Part shown: positions 7,012 to 15,092 of the stretch, in pieces
How the letters are laid out: each line of letters starts with the position of its first letter
How positions within the stretch are numbered: the stretch's first letter is position 1
Source: Endozoicomonadaceae bacterium
Lineage (GTDB): Bacteria > Pseudomonadota > Gammaproteobacteria > Pseudomonadales > Endozoicomonadaceae
DNA length: 15,901 bases
Assembly (NCBI GenBank): GCA_015163815.1
Contig: JAAOIJ010000121.1
Location: 1-15,901, forward strand
Reading direction: 5' to 3'
The notes under the pieces: model-generated
The model's input: only the letters and a program-made list of their open reading frames with translations
Databases searched by the model: none
Told to the model about the DNA's origin: nothing
Position numbers and translations under genes: made by a program

Positions 7012-8568
7012 TTATTTTATATCTGGAGGGGTTGAAAAGGTATGGTATGGTGCTGGAGATGGCACGGTCCATTCTAAACCTTCAGCTCCTTCCCAAGGCG
7101 ATTCTGAAGCAGGTTTTCCTGTTTTTATGCATTTGATAATCAAGAAAAGAAACACGAGTTGAGTCGCGCCGAATAAAAAACCACCCACACTTGCAATTAA
7201 ATTAAAATCTGCAAATTGTAAATTATAATCTGGTATTCTTCGAGGCATTCCTGCTAAACCTAAAAAGTGCATTGGGAAAAAAGTTAAATTCATACCAATG
7301 AATGTAAACCAAAAATGTACTTTTGCTAAAGATTCATCATACATATTACCAGTCCATTTAGGTAACCAGTAATAAGTTGCGGCAAAAATAGCAAATACAG
7401 AACCGGGGACGAAAACATAATGGAAATGCGCTACAACAAAATAAGTGTCATGGTATTGAAAATCTGCAGGCGCAATGGCTAACATTAATCCAGAAAATCC
7501 GCCAATCGTAAATAACACAACAAATGCAATTGAAAAAAGCATAGGTGCTTCAAATGTTAAAGAACCACGAAACATAGTCGCAACCCAATTAAAAATTTTA
7601 ACACCAGTCGGGACTGAAATCACCATCGTAGCATACATAAAAAAGAGTTCACCAACCAACGGCATTCCGACGGTAAACATATGATGAGCCCAGACAATAA
7701 AAGATAAGAAAGCAATACTACCTAAAGCATACACCATAGAAGTATAGCCAAATAATGGTTTTCTAGAAAAAGCAGGCAAAATAGTCGAAATAATACCAAA
7801 AGAAGGCAAAATAACAATATAGACTTCTGGATGTCCGAAGAACCAAAAAACATGTTGATATAGAACTGGGTCACCGCCACCGCCAGCATTAAAAAATGAA
7901 GTACCAAAATGAATGTCCATTAATAGCATGGTGACGACTCCAGCTAATACAGGCATAACGGCTAATAATAAATAGGCGGTAATCAACCAAGTCCAGGCAA
8001 ACATTGGCATTTTCATTAATGTCATGCCAGGTGCTCGTAGATTAAGAATCGTTGCAATGATGTTGATAGCACCCATGATAGACGAAATGCCCATCATATG
8101 GATGGCAAAAATAAAAAAAGTAGTGGAGTTAGGTGCGTATGTTGTGGATAAAGGGGCGTATGCTGTCCAGCCAAAATTAGGACTGCCACCCTCCATAAAT
8201 AAGGTACTAGATAGCATGATAAAAGCAAAAGGTAGAATCCAAAAACTCCAATTATTCATCCGTGGTAATGCCATATCTGGCGCGCCAATCATTAAAGGTA
8301 GCATCCAATTAGCTAAACCTGTAAAGGCTGGCATGACAGCGCCGAAGATCATAATGAGTCCATGCATTGTAATCATTTGATTATAGAAATTAGGGTCTAC
8401 AATTTGTAAGCCAGGTTCAAATAATTCGGCACGAATGATCATTGCCATGAATCCACCGACAAAAAACATAATGAGACTCAGCCAGAGATACATGCTACCA
8501 ATGTCTTTATGATTTGTTGTCAGGACCCATCGCATCAAACCTTTTGGTGGATTATGATGCTCACTCAT
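7012..8568 (-). CDS. ctaD: Cytochrome c oxidase subunit I, aa3 type
   Basis: This is the catalytic subunit: it reduces O2 to water at haem a3-CuB and pumps protons. The 518-residue length is normal. Expected ligands are visible: His69 (MHG) and His383 for haem a, His381 for haem a3, and His246, His295 and His296 for CuB. Tyr250 is present for the His-Tyr crosslink (WFFGHPEVY). Glu248 in the same GHPEVY motif is the end of the D-channel in A1-type oxidases, and Lys324 (TGVKIFNW) fits the K-channel. The start ATG overlaps the ctaC stop (ATGA), so it is probably translated by coupling. No sign of damage was seen. Confidence 0.98.
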   Translation of the reverse strand: MSEHHNPPKGLMRWVLTTNHKDIGSMYLWLSLIMFFVGGFMAMIIRAELFEPGLQIVDPNFYNQMITMHGLIMIFGAVMPAFTGLANWMLPLMIGAPDMALPRMNNWSFWILPFAFIMLSSTLFMEGGSPNFGWTAYAPLSTTYAPNSTTFFIFAIHMMGISSIMGAINIIATILNLRAPGMTLMKMPMFAWTWLITAYLLLAVMPVLAGVVTMLLMDIHFGTSFFNAGGGGDPVLYQHVFWFFGHPEVYIVILPSFGIISTILPAFSRKPLFGYTSMVYALGSIAFLSFIVWAHHMFTVGMPLVGELFFMYATMVISVPTGVKIFNWVATMFRGSLTFEAPMLFSIAFVVLFTIGGFSGLMLAIAPADFQYHDTYFVVAHFHYVFVPGSVFAIFAATYYWLPKWTGNMYDESLAKVHFWFTFIGMNLTFFPMHFLGLAGMPRRIPDYNLQFADFNLIASVGGFLFGATQLVFLFLIIKCIKTGKPASESPWEGAEGLEWTVPSPAPYHTFSTPPDIK

Positions 8569-9752
8569 TTCTTAATCACTCCTTTACAAGTACCTAGTAG
8601 TTCTTGATTTTGATATTTTCCAGTTTCTTTGAATAGCACAATGTCTTTAGCTTGAATGAATTGCTTCGTATTATTGCCCCATGCATTTCTTTCATAAGTA
8701 ATGACGGCGGCTAAATCAGCTGGGTTGAGTTGTTCACCAAAAGCAGCCATAGCGGTTCCAGGCACACCATAAGTCACAGAATGCATGTGATCAGTAATAC
8801 AGTCTAATTGATCTGTCATAGTCGCTTTCACTAAACTAGGATAAATTGAGCTGCCTTTCCCGTTATTTTCATGACAGGTAGCGCAGTGTTCCCTATAGAC
8901 TTCCTCTCCTTTTTGCATAAGTTCTTCTTCTGTTCGATTTAAAGCATTTAATTTTTTCAGTTCTTGTGCTTTTTCTTGTTTGACTAATAACCATTTTTGA
9001 TAATCTTCAAGTGTTTTTGCTTCGACTACAATTGGCATAAATCCATGATCTTTTCCACATAATTCTGCGCATTGCCCTCTGTAAACACCTGGTGTATCAA
9101 TGCGTGTCCAGGCTTCATTAATAAAACCAGGAATAGCATCTTTTTTTAACGCAAAATCAGGCACCCACCAAGAATGAATGACATCTGCTGCTGTGACTAA
9201 AAATCGAATTTTTTTTCCAATGGGTACGACCAGAGGTTCATTGACTTCTAATAAGTAATTTTTTCCTTTTTCTCTTAATCCATAAATTTCTTGCGGGCTT
9301 GTGGTTAAATGGCTGAAAAATGAAATATCTTCTTCTAAATAATCATATCGCCATTTCCATTGGTATCCAGTAATTTTAATGTCTAAATCAGCATCATCTG
9401 TATTATAAATTGCGAGTAACGTTTTTGTAGAAGGAATGGCCATAGCAGCCAGAATTAGAAAAGGTAAACCTGTCCATATAATTTCAATCAAGGTGTTTTC
9501 ATGAAAAGGGGCGGGTTTATATCCTCTTGATTTTCTGTGAAAAAATATAGACCAAAACATGACACTGAATACAATGAGGCCAACGGCAACACAAACCCAA
9601 AAAATAATCATATGTAATTGATAAATTTCTTGGCTAATCGCAGTCACACCTTGCGGCATATTAATCTCAAAAGCTGCAAAAGCCATTGGATTCAGTAGCC
9701 CCATAAGGACCGTGGATACTATGAGTGTTATCATTTTAAGATATTTCATCAT
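8565..9752 (-). CDS. ctaC: Cytochrome c oxidase subunit II with fused cytochrome c domain
   Basis: Subunit II takes electrons from the cytochrome c pool to haem a. The 395 residues contain a signal peptide (about 1-26), two membrane helices (about 46-70 and 90-110) and a periplasmic cupredoxin domain with the CuA ligands His193, Cys228, Glu230, Cys232, His236 and Met239. A linker leads to a C-terminal class I cytochrome c domain with the haem motif CATCH (Cys290, Cys293, His294) and a likely axial Met335 in GVPGTAMAAF. This is a caa3-like subunit II, longer than the plain form. Two adjacent ATGs start the frame; the first is used here, and a weak AGGCGA element lies upstream. It is the first gene of the operon; the divergent region upstream should hold its promoter. 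Confidence 0.97.
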   Translation of the reverse strand: MMKYLKMITLIVSTVLMGLLNPMAFAAFEINMPQGVTAISQEIYQLHMIIFWVCVAVGLIVFSVMFWSIFFHRKSRGYKPAPFHENTLIEIIWTGLPFLILAAMAIPSTKTLLAIYNTDDADLDIKITGYQWKWRYDYLEEDISFFSHLTTSPQEIYGLREKGKNYLLEVNEPLVVPIGKKIRFLVTAADVIHSWWVPDFALKKDAIPGFINEAWTRIDTPGVYRGQCAELCGKDHGFMPIVVEAKTLEDYQKWLLVKQEKAQELKKLNALNRTEEELMQKGEEVYREHCATCHENNGKGSSIYPSLVKATMTDQLDCITDHMHSVTYGVPGTAMAAFGEQLNPADLAAVITYERNAWGNNTKQFIQAKDIVLFKETGKYQNQELLGTCKGVIKK

Positions 9753-9784
9753 TCGTCTTATTCGCCTGAATTTTAAGGTGAATG

Positions 9785-9818
9785 ATTTGGCAGATTGCTA
9801 AGGAGTAAAATGCCAAAT
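9785..9818. repeat. Inverted repeat ATTTGGCA ... TGCCAAAT in the ctaC leader
   Basis: Two perfect 8-base arms (9785-9792 and 9811-9818) are separated by 18 bases, 33-66 bases upstream of the ctaC start. In the ctaC transcript the loop would contain ACTCCTT, which resembles an anti-Shine-Dalgarno sequence. It could be a protein operator or a leader hairpin. Confidence 0.4.
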
Positions 9819-9841
9819 GTTTAATGGGTATTCAAGTTTTA

Positions 9842-9857
9842 TGATTCATATGAATCA
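9842..9857. promoter_or_regulatory. Perfect 16-base palindrome, candidate operator upstream of ctaC
   Basis: TGATTCATATGAATCA reads identically on both strands and ends exactly there, since the flanking A/A do not pair. It lies about 90 bases upstream of the ctaC start, a plausible place for a dimeric regulator. The binding protein is unknown. Confidence 0.4.
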
Positions 9858-9953
9858 ATTGTTTTCATTGATAGCTTGATTACATATCTTTTAAATATAA
9901 CAGCACATTCAATTGCTTTGGTTAATATAGCCTCATCTAGACAATCTGACAAC

Positions 9954-9969
9954 ATACGGTTAACCGTAT
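9954..9969. promoter_or_regulatory. Second perfect 16-base palindrome between ctaC and polA
   Basis: ATACGGTTAACCGTAT is self-complementary over all 16 bases. Unlike the first palindrome it has a GC-containing core and a different sequence, so it would be a site for a different factor or a cruciform. It lies about 200 bases upstream of ctaC and 370 upstream of polA. Confidence 0.4.
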
Positions 9970-10215
9970 TCTATCACTAGAAGCAAGCGATATTGATTCA
10001 AAGTATATACCCTGAAAAATAGCGAGGGGGTCATTGAGTCAGCTGCTTGTATCAATCATATCACAATCTATGCTATCAAAAATGATATTCTATTCAGGTG
10101 TTCTATTACAGCTTGTATTTTATGACTGACAGTATCACTGTTATCATCATAATCTTGATCAATTTTAATAGGTTTCAAGATCTTGTGCAACATTTCTAAA
10201 TATTAAAGTGATGTG

Positions 10216-10244
10216 CTGAAAATCAATTTTTATTATAGTATGAT
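10216..10244 (+). promoter_or_regulatory. Candidate sigma70-type polA promoter (distal)
   Basis: CTGAAA (10216-10221) and TATGAT (10239-10244) are 17 bases apart. This is a near-consensus -10 with a weak -35, about 100 bases upstream of the polA start. Confidence 0.3.
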
Positions 10245-10261
10245 ATTTTTCTATAAAATTC

Positions 10262-10291
10262 TCAACACTGCAAGACTGATCTCAGTATAAT
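10262..10291 (+). promoter_or_regulatory. Candidate sigma70-type polA promoter (proximal)
   Basis: A perfect TATAAT (10286-10291) is preceded by TCAACA (10262-10267) with an 18-base spacer. Transcription would start near 10298, leaving a leader of about 45 bases before polA. The -10 box is flanked by TCTCA and TGAGA, a 5-base inverted repeat. Confidence 0.4.
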
Positions 10292-10341
10292 GAGAGACTA
10301 TTTCATCCTTATTTATTTATCTGTTCGACTGAGTAATTTTT

Positions 10342-13059
10342 ATGATATCACAGGATTCAGTGTGTACACATTATATTTTGATAGATGGTTCTTCCTATTT
10401 GCATCGTGCTTATCATGCTTTACCTCCTTTATCGACGTCAACGGGGCAACCTACTTGGGTGATTCGTGGTGTGGTGAGTATGTTAAAAAAAATACAAAAA
10501 ACGTATCAAAATAGCACGATTATTACAATTTTTGATGCAAAAGGTAAAAATTTTAGGCATACATTATATCCAGAATACAAAATACATCGCGAATCTATGC
10601 CAGAAGATCTTCGTGAACAAATTGAACCTTTATTCAAAATTATTAAAGCCATGGGTTTTCCATTAATGAGTATTGAAGGCGTAGAAGCAGATGATGTCAT
10701 TGGTACTTTAGCCTATCAATTAGCTGAACAAGGTCATAAAATATTAATTTCTAGTAGTGATAAAGATTTAGCTCAATTAGTTCAAGAGAATATTACTTTA
10801 GTCGATACGATGAAAAATAGCGTATTAGATATCTCTGGCGTGACCAGTAAATTTGGTGTCCCGCCTCATTTAATCATTGATTTACTAGCTTTGCAAGGTG
10901 ATGCATCAGATAATATTCCAGGTGTTCCTAAAGTTGGCAGTAAAACAGCCGTTTCTTTATTAAATGAAATAGCCGGATTAGATGCTATTTATGCTAATAT
11001 TGATCAAGTTGCTTTATTGCCCATTCGCGGTGCAAAATCGTTGGCTGAACAATTAAAAACATATAAAGATCAAGCATATTTATCTTACCAATTAGCCACC
11101 ATTAAAACGGATGTTGTCTTAGATGATGCAGTAAATACTTGGATTCAGACAGATATTCAAACTGATCTTTTGAAACAATATTTTGAAGTATTAGAATTTC
11201 GTACTTGGTTAAATGAGTTATCTGATCAGCAGCATACCCCAGCTAAAATATCGATGGAATTACCGGATATTATTTTAACAGAAACCTTTTTTAACCAATG
11301 GTTTGAAAAAATAACCCAAGCTGATTTAGTGGCCTTTGATACAGAAACCACGGCTTTGGATTATATGACAGCTGAGTTGGTAGGCATGTCTTTTTCAATT
11401 CATGCTGAATCGATGTATTTACCTTGTGGGCATGATCGCGCATTAATTCCAAATCAATTACCGTTAGATTGGGTTTTACAAAAATTAAAACCTTGGTTTG
11501 AGTCACCAAAGCATTTGAAAATAGGGCAGAATATAAAATATGATCATAATGTATTAGCTCGTTATGGCATTCAATTAAACGGCATGATGTATGATACAAT
11601 GCTTGAGTCTTATATCCTGGATTCAACGGCTGTTCGTCATAACTTATTTCATTTGGCTCAATTTTATTTAAATCAGCAGACTATTCAGTATACTGATGTT
11701 GTGGGTGTCGGTTCGAAGCAGTTGACCTTTGATCAAGTGCCTTTGGAAGACGCTGCAGTGTATGCTGCAGAAGATGCGAGAGTGACATATGCATTGCATG
11801 AAGTCTTATCTTCTAAATTAAAACAAAATGAAAAGCAATGGCATGTATATGAAAAAATAGAGCAACCCCTCATTGCGATATTAGCTAAAATGGAGCGTCG
11901 TGGCACTTTAATTGATTGTAAAAAATTAGCACAGCACCACCAAGATTTGACAAAGCAATTAACCTTATTAAAGGAAGTGGTTTTTTCTTTATCTAATCAA
12001 GAGTTTAATATTAACTCCCCCAAGCAATTACAAGTTATTTTATTTGAAAAACTACAATTCCCGATTATCAAAAAAACACCCAAAGGGCAACCTGCTACCA
12101 GTGAAGAAGTTTTAAATGAGCTTGCGCTTGAGTATGAATTACCAAAAAAAATATTAGAATATCGTAGTATTAGTAAATTAATGTCAACTTATACTGATAA
12201 ATTACCAAAAAAAATGAATGCAAAAACAAAGCGTGTGCATACATCTTACCATCAAGCCGTAACTGCAACAGGCCGTTTATCTTCATCTGAACCTAACTTG
12301 CAAAATATTCCTATTCGAACTCAAGAAGGTCGTCGAATTCGACAAGCTTTTATAGCTGAATCAAACTATTGTTTAGTGGCAGCAGATTATTCTCAAATAG
12401 AATTACGCATTATGGCGCATTTGTCTCGCGATGCTAGATTATTAGAGGCCTTTTTAAATCATGAAGATGTGCATCGGGCCACCGCTTCAGATATTTTTAA
12501 TATTTCGGCAAGTCAAGTGACGTCTGATCAGCGACGTAGTGCAAAAGCGATTAATTTTGGTTTAATATATGGGATGTCTGCTTTTGGGTTGGCAAAACAA
12601 TTAAGTATATCAAGAGCGTCAGCGCAACAGTATATTGACTCGTATTTTAATCAATATCCTGGTGTTCGTATTTATATGGATAATACGCGAGAAATAGCGA
12701 AGCAACAAGGCTTTGTTGAAACGCTATATGGGCGAAAGTTGTATTTAAGAAATTTGCAAAGTCGTGAAGCAAAATTGAGGCATGCTGCAGAAAGATCGGC
12801 CATTAATGCACCTTTGCAAGGAAGTGCTGCCGATATTATCAAAATGGCTATGATCGATATCGATGCCTATTTAACAGCATCAAATTATGATGCCCATATG
12901 ATTATGCAGGTGCATGATGAGCTTGTTTTTGAAGTGAAAGTAGCTGATCGTGAACCTGTATGTCAAGCCATTCAATCTTTAATGAAAGAGGTTGTGACTT
13001 TGGCGATTCCATTGGTAGTGGATATAGGATATGGGAATAATTGGGATGAAGCGCATTGA
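10342..13059 (+). CDS. polA: DNA polymerase I
   Basis: This enzyme fills gaps in repair and removes RNA primers. The 905-residue product is full length and has all three domains. First is a 5' nuclease (about 1-290) with YILIDGSSYLHRAYHA, VEADDVIGTLA, SSSDKDLAQLV and GDASDNIPGVPKVG. Next is a 3'-5' proofreading exonuclease with all motifs intact: DTET (Asp333, Glu335), NIKYD (Asp401) and YAAED (Tyr474, Asp478). Last is a family A polymerase with motif A DYSQIELR (682-689), motif B RRSAKAINFGLIYG (731-744, Lys735, Phe739, Tyr743) and motif C VHDE (857-860). It closely follows the E. coli enzyme in wording and spacing. The ribosome site is weak (a GAG about 10 bases upstream of the ATG). It stands alone, divergent from the cox operon. 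Confidence 0.98.
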   Translation: MISQDSVCTHYILIDGSSYLHRAYHALPPLSTSTGQPTWVIRGVVSMLKKIQKTYQNSTIITIFDAKGKNFRHTLYPEYKIHRESMPEDLREQIEPLFKIIKAMGFPLMSIEGVEADDVIGTLAYQLAEQGHKILISSSDKDLAQLVQENITLVDTMKNSVLDISGVTSKFGVPPHLIIDLLALQGDASDNIPGVPKVGSKTAVSLLNEIAGLDAIYANIDQVALLPIRGAKSLAEQLKTYKDQAYLSYQLATIKTDVVLDDAVNTWIQTDIQTDLLKQYFEVLEFRTWLNELSDQQHTPAKISMELPDIILTETFFNQWFEKITQADLVAFDTETTALDYMTAELVGMSFSIHAESMYLPCGHDRALIPNQLPLDWVLQKLKPWFESPKHLKIGQNIKYDHNVLARYGIQLNGMMYDTMLESYILDSTAVRHNLFHLAQFYLNQQTIQYTDVVGVGSKQLTFDQVPLEDAAVYAAEDARVTYALHEVLSSKLKQNEKQWHVYEKIEQPLIAILAKMERRGTLIDCKKLAQHHQDLTKQLTLLKEVVFSLSNQEFNINSPKQLQVILFEKLQFPIIKKTPKGQPATSEEVLNELALEYELPKKILEYRSISKLMSTYTDKLPKKMNAKTKRVHTSYHQAVTATGRLSSSEPNLQNIPIRTQEGRRIRQAFIAESNYCLVAADYSQIELRIMAHLSRDARLLEAFLNHEDVHRATASDIFNISASQVTSDQRRSAKAINFGLIYGMSAFGLAKQLSISRASAQQYIDSYFNQYPGVRIYMDNTREIAKQQGFVETLYGRKLYLRNLQSREAKLRHAAERSAINAPLQGSAADIIKMAMIDIDAYLTASNYDAHMIMQVHDELVFEVKVADREPVCQAIQSLMKEVVTLAIPLVVDIGYGNNWDEAH

Positions 13060-13109
13060 TTTCATCCGGTGAATATATCCCCTCTCTTTTTTTCAATAGG
13101 TTACCTGTT

Positions 13110-14135
13110 CTATGCAGTTGTTTTTGGTTTAGGTATGGATAGCATTAAATTAGCTAAACGGAGTTGTTTTTCTAATTTTTCTTTTTCAAAAAATAATTGA
13201 TGGCTTTTTGAGTCAAAAAATAAGATAGTATATTTTAGTAGGTTCATTGCAATAGGTGCTCCAACTGTATATTGTAGAATATCTTTTAATACTGAGCCAC
13301 TCAGGATTCGATGAAAATTATTGAACCATAGTAGCTGTGAAGTGAAGCCAACATACCCTATTCCCAGACTCAAGCCAAATATCGTACTCCATTGCGTTAA
13401 CGTGGAAAATGTATTAAATAAAGAGCCTAATTGATATATTTTTCCAGATAAAGAATGATTATCTTTATATAAAACCGCCTCATTTTTTATCTCATTAATC
13501 AGTTGTAAACACGTTTCATTGATTGTTTGATTTTGATGACATGCTAAATGAGATTGTAATTGTTTTTTATGCGCCTCGAGTTGTTTTTCTTTTTTCTCAA
13601 TATCAGCTATTAAATAAGTATTTATTTTATTTGATGTGTTATAGAAAATAGCACTGAAAGTTGTAAAAATCGAATATTTTCCTTTCCATCCTGTCAATAA
13701 GGTAGAAATTAGAAAAGTATTAATCATGGCAGGAAAAGAAATATTGAAAATCAAACAAGAGAAGACAGTGATGCAGCATGCTGGGGTAATGGTTCCAAAT
13801 AAATGCTGTATTGATAGTGCCTCAGGTGTTGTTTTTTTTGGCTGGCTGGTCACCGTGATTGCTTGCGTCTTATTCGTTTTTTCAGGGCCTATCGATTTTT
13901 CAGGACTTATCGATAATTTTGAAGGTGCCGGAGTTTGCTGAGTTGTACGTGTTGATAGATCAAATAAAGGAGCAGATTTTGGTTCATTTTGTGATGATAC
14001 GCGTTGCGTCATTTTATTTTGACCAGTACATGGCCCTACCTTTGTAGTTGTATCTAAGGTAGGCTTTCTCAAAACTCTCGAGACATCTTGGCTCTTTGGA
14101 GAAGAAGATGGTATCTCATTGTTAGAACTAAGCAT
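13110..14135 (-). CDS. Unassigned membrane protein with disordered N-terminus and coiled coils
   Basis: I do not recognise a family. The ATG at 14133-14135 has a GAGG ribosome site eight bases upstream, so the start is well supported. Of 341 residues, the first ~105 are Ser/Thr/Pro/Lys/Gln-rich and probably unstructured. A hydrophobic block follows (about 113-148, room for one or two helices, with Cys120, Cys121 and Cys127). A Lys/Glu/Gln-rich coiled coil comes next (about 177-222), then further hydrophobic segments (about 250-270 and 285-307) and a second short charged helix (311-330). There is no signal peptide. A disordered tail plus membrane hairpins plus coiled coils is common among effectors that intracellular bacteria inject into host membranes, but no secretion signal can be shown here, so that role is speculation. 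It converges on polA with a 50-base gap. Confidence 0.75.
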   Translation of the reverse strand: MLSSNNEIPSSSPKSQDVSRVLRKPTLDTTTKVGPCTGQNKMTQRVSSQNEPKSAPLFDLSTRTTQQTPAPSKLSISPEKSIGPEKTNKTQAITVTSQPKKTTPEALSIQHLFGTITPACCITVFSCLIFNISFPAMINTFLISTLLTGWKGKYSIFTTFSAIFYNTSNKINTYLIADIEKKEKQLEAHKKQLQSHLACHQNQTINETCLQLINEIKNEAVLYKDNHSLSGKIYQLGSLFNTFSTLTQWSTIFGLSLGIGYVGFTSQLLWFNNFHRILSGSVLKDILQYTVGAPIAMNLLKYTILFFDSKSHQLFFEKEKLEKQLRLANLMLSIPKPKTTA

Positions 14136-14395
14136 ATTTTAAACCTCATAATATGTGTATTTTGCTATTGATTTAGAATCATATTGTCTTGATTCTATGT
14201 CGTTAATGTATTATTTTTTATTGATGGCTTCATCGCTATTTTTATCATATAAGCTAGATTTTGCGATGATTTAGTATGAAAAATATTCTTTAAAAAGAAT
14301 AACTAACATACTTTTCGTCTGATCATTGAATACTTATTTTGATGTATTGTATTATGATCGTATGTACAGTAGACAAGACAATGCTGCATAAAGTT

Positions 14396-14427
14396 GCATA
14401 CAAGATAAAATTTTTTATCTTGTATGC
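14396..14427. repeat. 32-base hairpin (15-base perfect arms)
   Basis: GCATACAAGATAAAA is followed after TT by its exact reverse complement, giving 13-15 base pairs with a minimal A/T-rich loop. No T-tract follows on either side, so a simple terminator is not obvious. It may be a processing site, a bidirectional terminator or a remnant of a mobile element. Confidence 0.7.
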
Positions 14428-14481
14428 TTATGATGAGCATTATCAATTGAATATGAGCGTGCAATATATTGATTGATGTAG

Positions 14482-14513
14482 CTGGAATTTTTTTCAAATG
14501 AAAAAAAATCCAG
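14482..14513. repeat. Second 32-base hairpin (15-base arms, one mismatch)
   Basis: CTGGAATTTTTTTCA and TGAAAAAAAATCCAG pair over 14 of 15 positions around AA. It lies 65 bases downstream of the 14578-14883 gene in its reading direction and could end or stabilise that transcript. Confidence 0.65.
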
Positions 14514-14577
14514 ATAAGATTGAAGAGGTTATTGAACAATTACAGGTGAATGGATCATTTAAAATGCGCTACAGTTC

Positions 14578-14883
14578 TCATATAGAATGATTTGAAGTTG
14601 GCGGATTTGTTTGTGTTTTCATACTCAGCGTTAAAAAATGATGATCAAGATCAGGTAGCGGCCATTTTTCTTTGTAAAGCTTTGTGAGTTCAGTCATTAA
14701 TGCCGAATATTCATTGGATGGCTTGCTTAATAAGAAAACAAAAAATGTATATAATCGATCAACTACTTGTTTATTAAATTTATCTTGTTCAGCATTTGAA
14801 GCTTTTGCAAGTGGAGTATCTGTTTGAGATAAGCAGTTTGCAGCTACAATCAAGGCCATTTTTTTTACAGTATCTTCGTTCAT
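14578..14883 (-). CDS. Small soluble protein of unknown function
   Basis: I do not recognise this protein. The 101-residue frame from ATG 14881-14883 (MNEDTVKKMALIVAANCL) has no signal peptide and no clear membrane helix. It is predicted by eye to be largely helical, with an amphipathic middle section (FNKQVVDRLYTFFVFLLSK) and a Thr/Asn/Pro-rich tail. An alternative TTG four codons upstream (14893-14895) would add four residues; the ATG is preferred because it is the commoner codon and has GGGA about seven bases upstream, although neither start has a strong ribosome site. The frame could be chance, but its amino acid composition is balanced and unlike the antisense frames nearby. Confidence 0.55.
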   Translation of the reverse strand: MNEDTVKKMALIVAANCLSQTDTPLAKASNAEQDKFNKQVVDRLYTFFVFLLSKPSNEYSALMTELTKLYKEKWPLPDLDHHFLTLSMKTQTNPPTSNHSI

Positions 14884-15042
14884 TGGGTGTCCCAAGTATT
14901 GATGAGTGATGAATGCATTTTATGATATCCATATATAAAAATTACTCGTTGTTGGCATGAAGGTAAACACTTTTATGAATATAAATAATATTTTATTTTT
15001 TTTAAATGTTATTTATATGATTTTTGTAACTTTTTATAGTAA

Positions 15043-15065
15043 GCCTTTTTGAATATAAAAAAGGC
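15043..15065 (-). terminator. Hairpin downstream of the secreted cysteine-rich gene
   Basis: GCCTTTTT (15043-15050) and AAAAAGGC (15058-15065) form an 8-base stem with a 7-base loop, 28 bases past the stop of the 15093-15731 gene. The following minus-strand bases (TTACTATAAAAAG) are only moderately T-rich. Confidence 0.45.
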
Positions 15066-15092
15066 GTTATCCTTTATTTTTTATACAGGTTC

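Larger units (their letters stand above)
9753..10341. other. Divergent intergenic region between the cox operon and polA
   Basis: There are 589 bases without a credible gene. The longest piece noted is a 41-codon minus-strand frame (10068-10193) lacking a ribosome site. The region carries two perfect 16-base palindromes, a TTGGCA/TGCCAA inverted repeat in the ctaC leader, and two candidate polA promoters, listed separately. No confident -10/-35 pair was found for ctaC. Confidence 0.6.
14136..14577. other. Hairpin-rich intergenic region
   Basis: This AT-rich gap separates two minus-strand genes. It contains a TATTCTTT/AAAGAATA inverted repeat (14284-14301) and two 32-base hairpins listed separately. 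A 78-codon minus-strand frame (14303-14539) runs through both hairpins and looks accidental. A 30-codon plus-strand frame (14498-14590) is discussed under findings. Confidence 0.6.

Noticed and set aside
8024..8380. 118-codon plus-strand ORF inside ctaD
   Set aside because: It is fully antisense to the highly conserved ctaD reading frame, with no start signals; a shadow frame.
10068..10193. 41-codon minus-strand ORF between ctaC and polA (MLHKILKPIKIDQDYDD...)
   Set aside because: Composition looks fairly protein-like, but there is no ribosome site, no recognisable motif, and the length is within chance expectation for this region.
11291..11626. 111-codon minus-strand ORF inside polA
   Set aside because: It is antisense to the intact exonuclease domain of polA and has no independent support.
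14303..14539. 78-codon minus-strand ORF (MFNNLFNLIWIFFHL...)
   Set aside because: It is translated straight through both 32-base hairpins, has no ribosome site, and its composition (Ile/His/Phe-rich, Cys clusters) is typical of AT-rich non-coding sequence.
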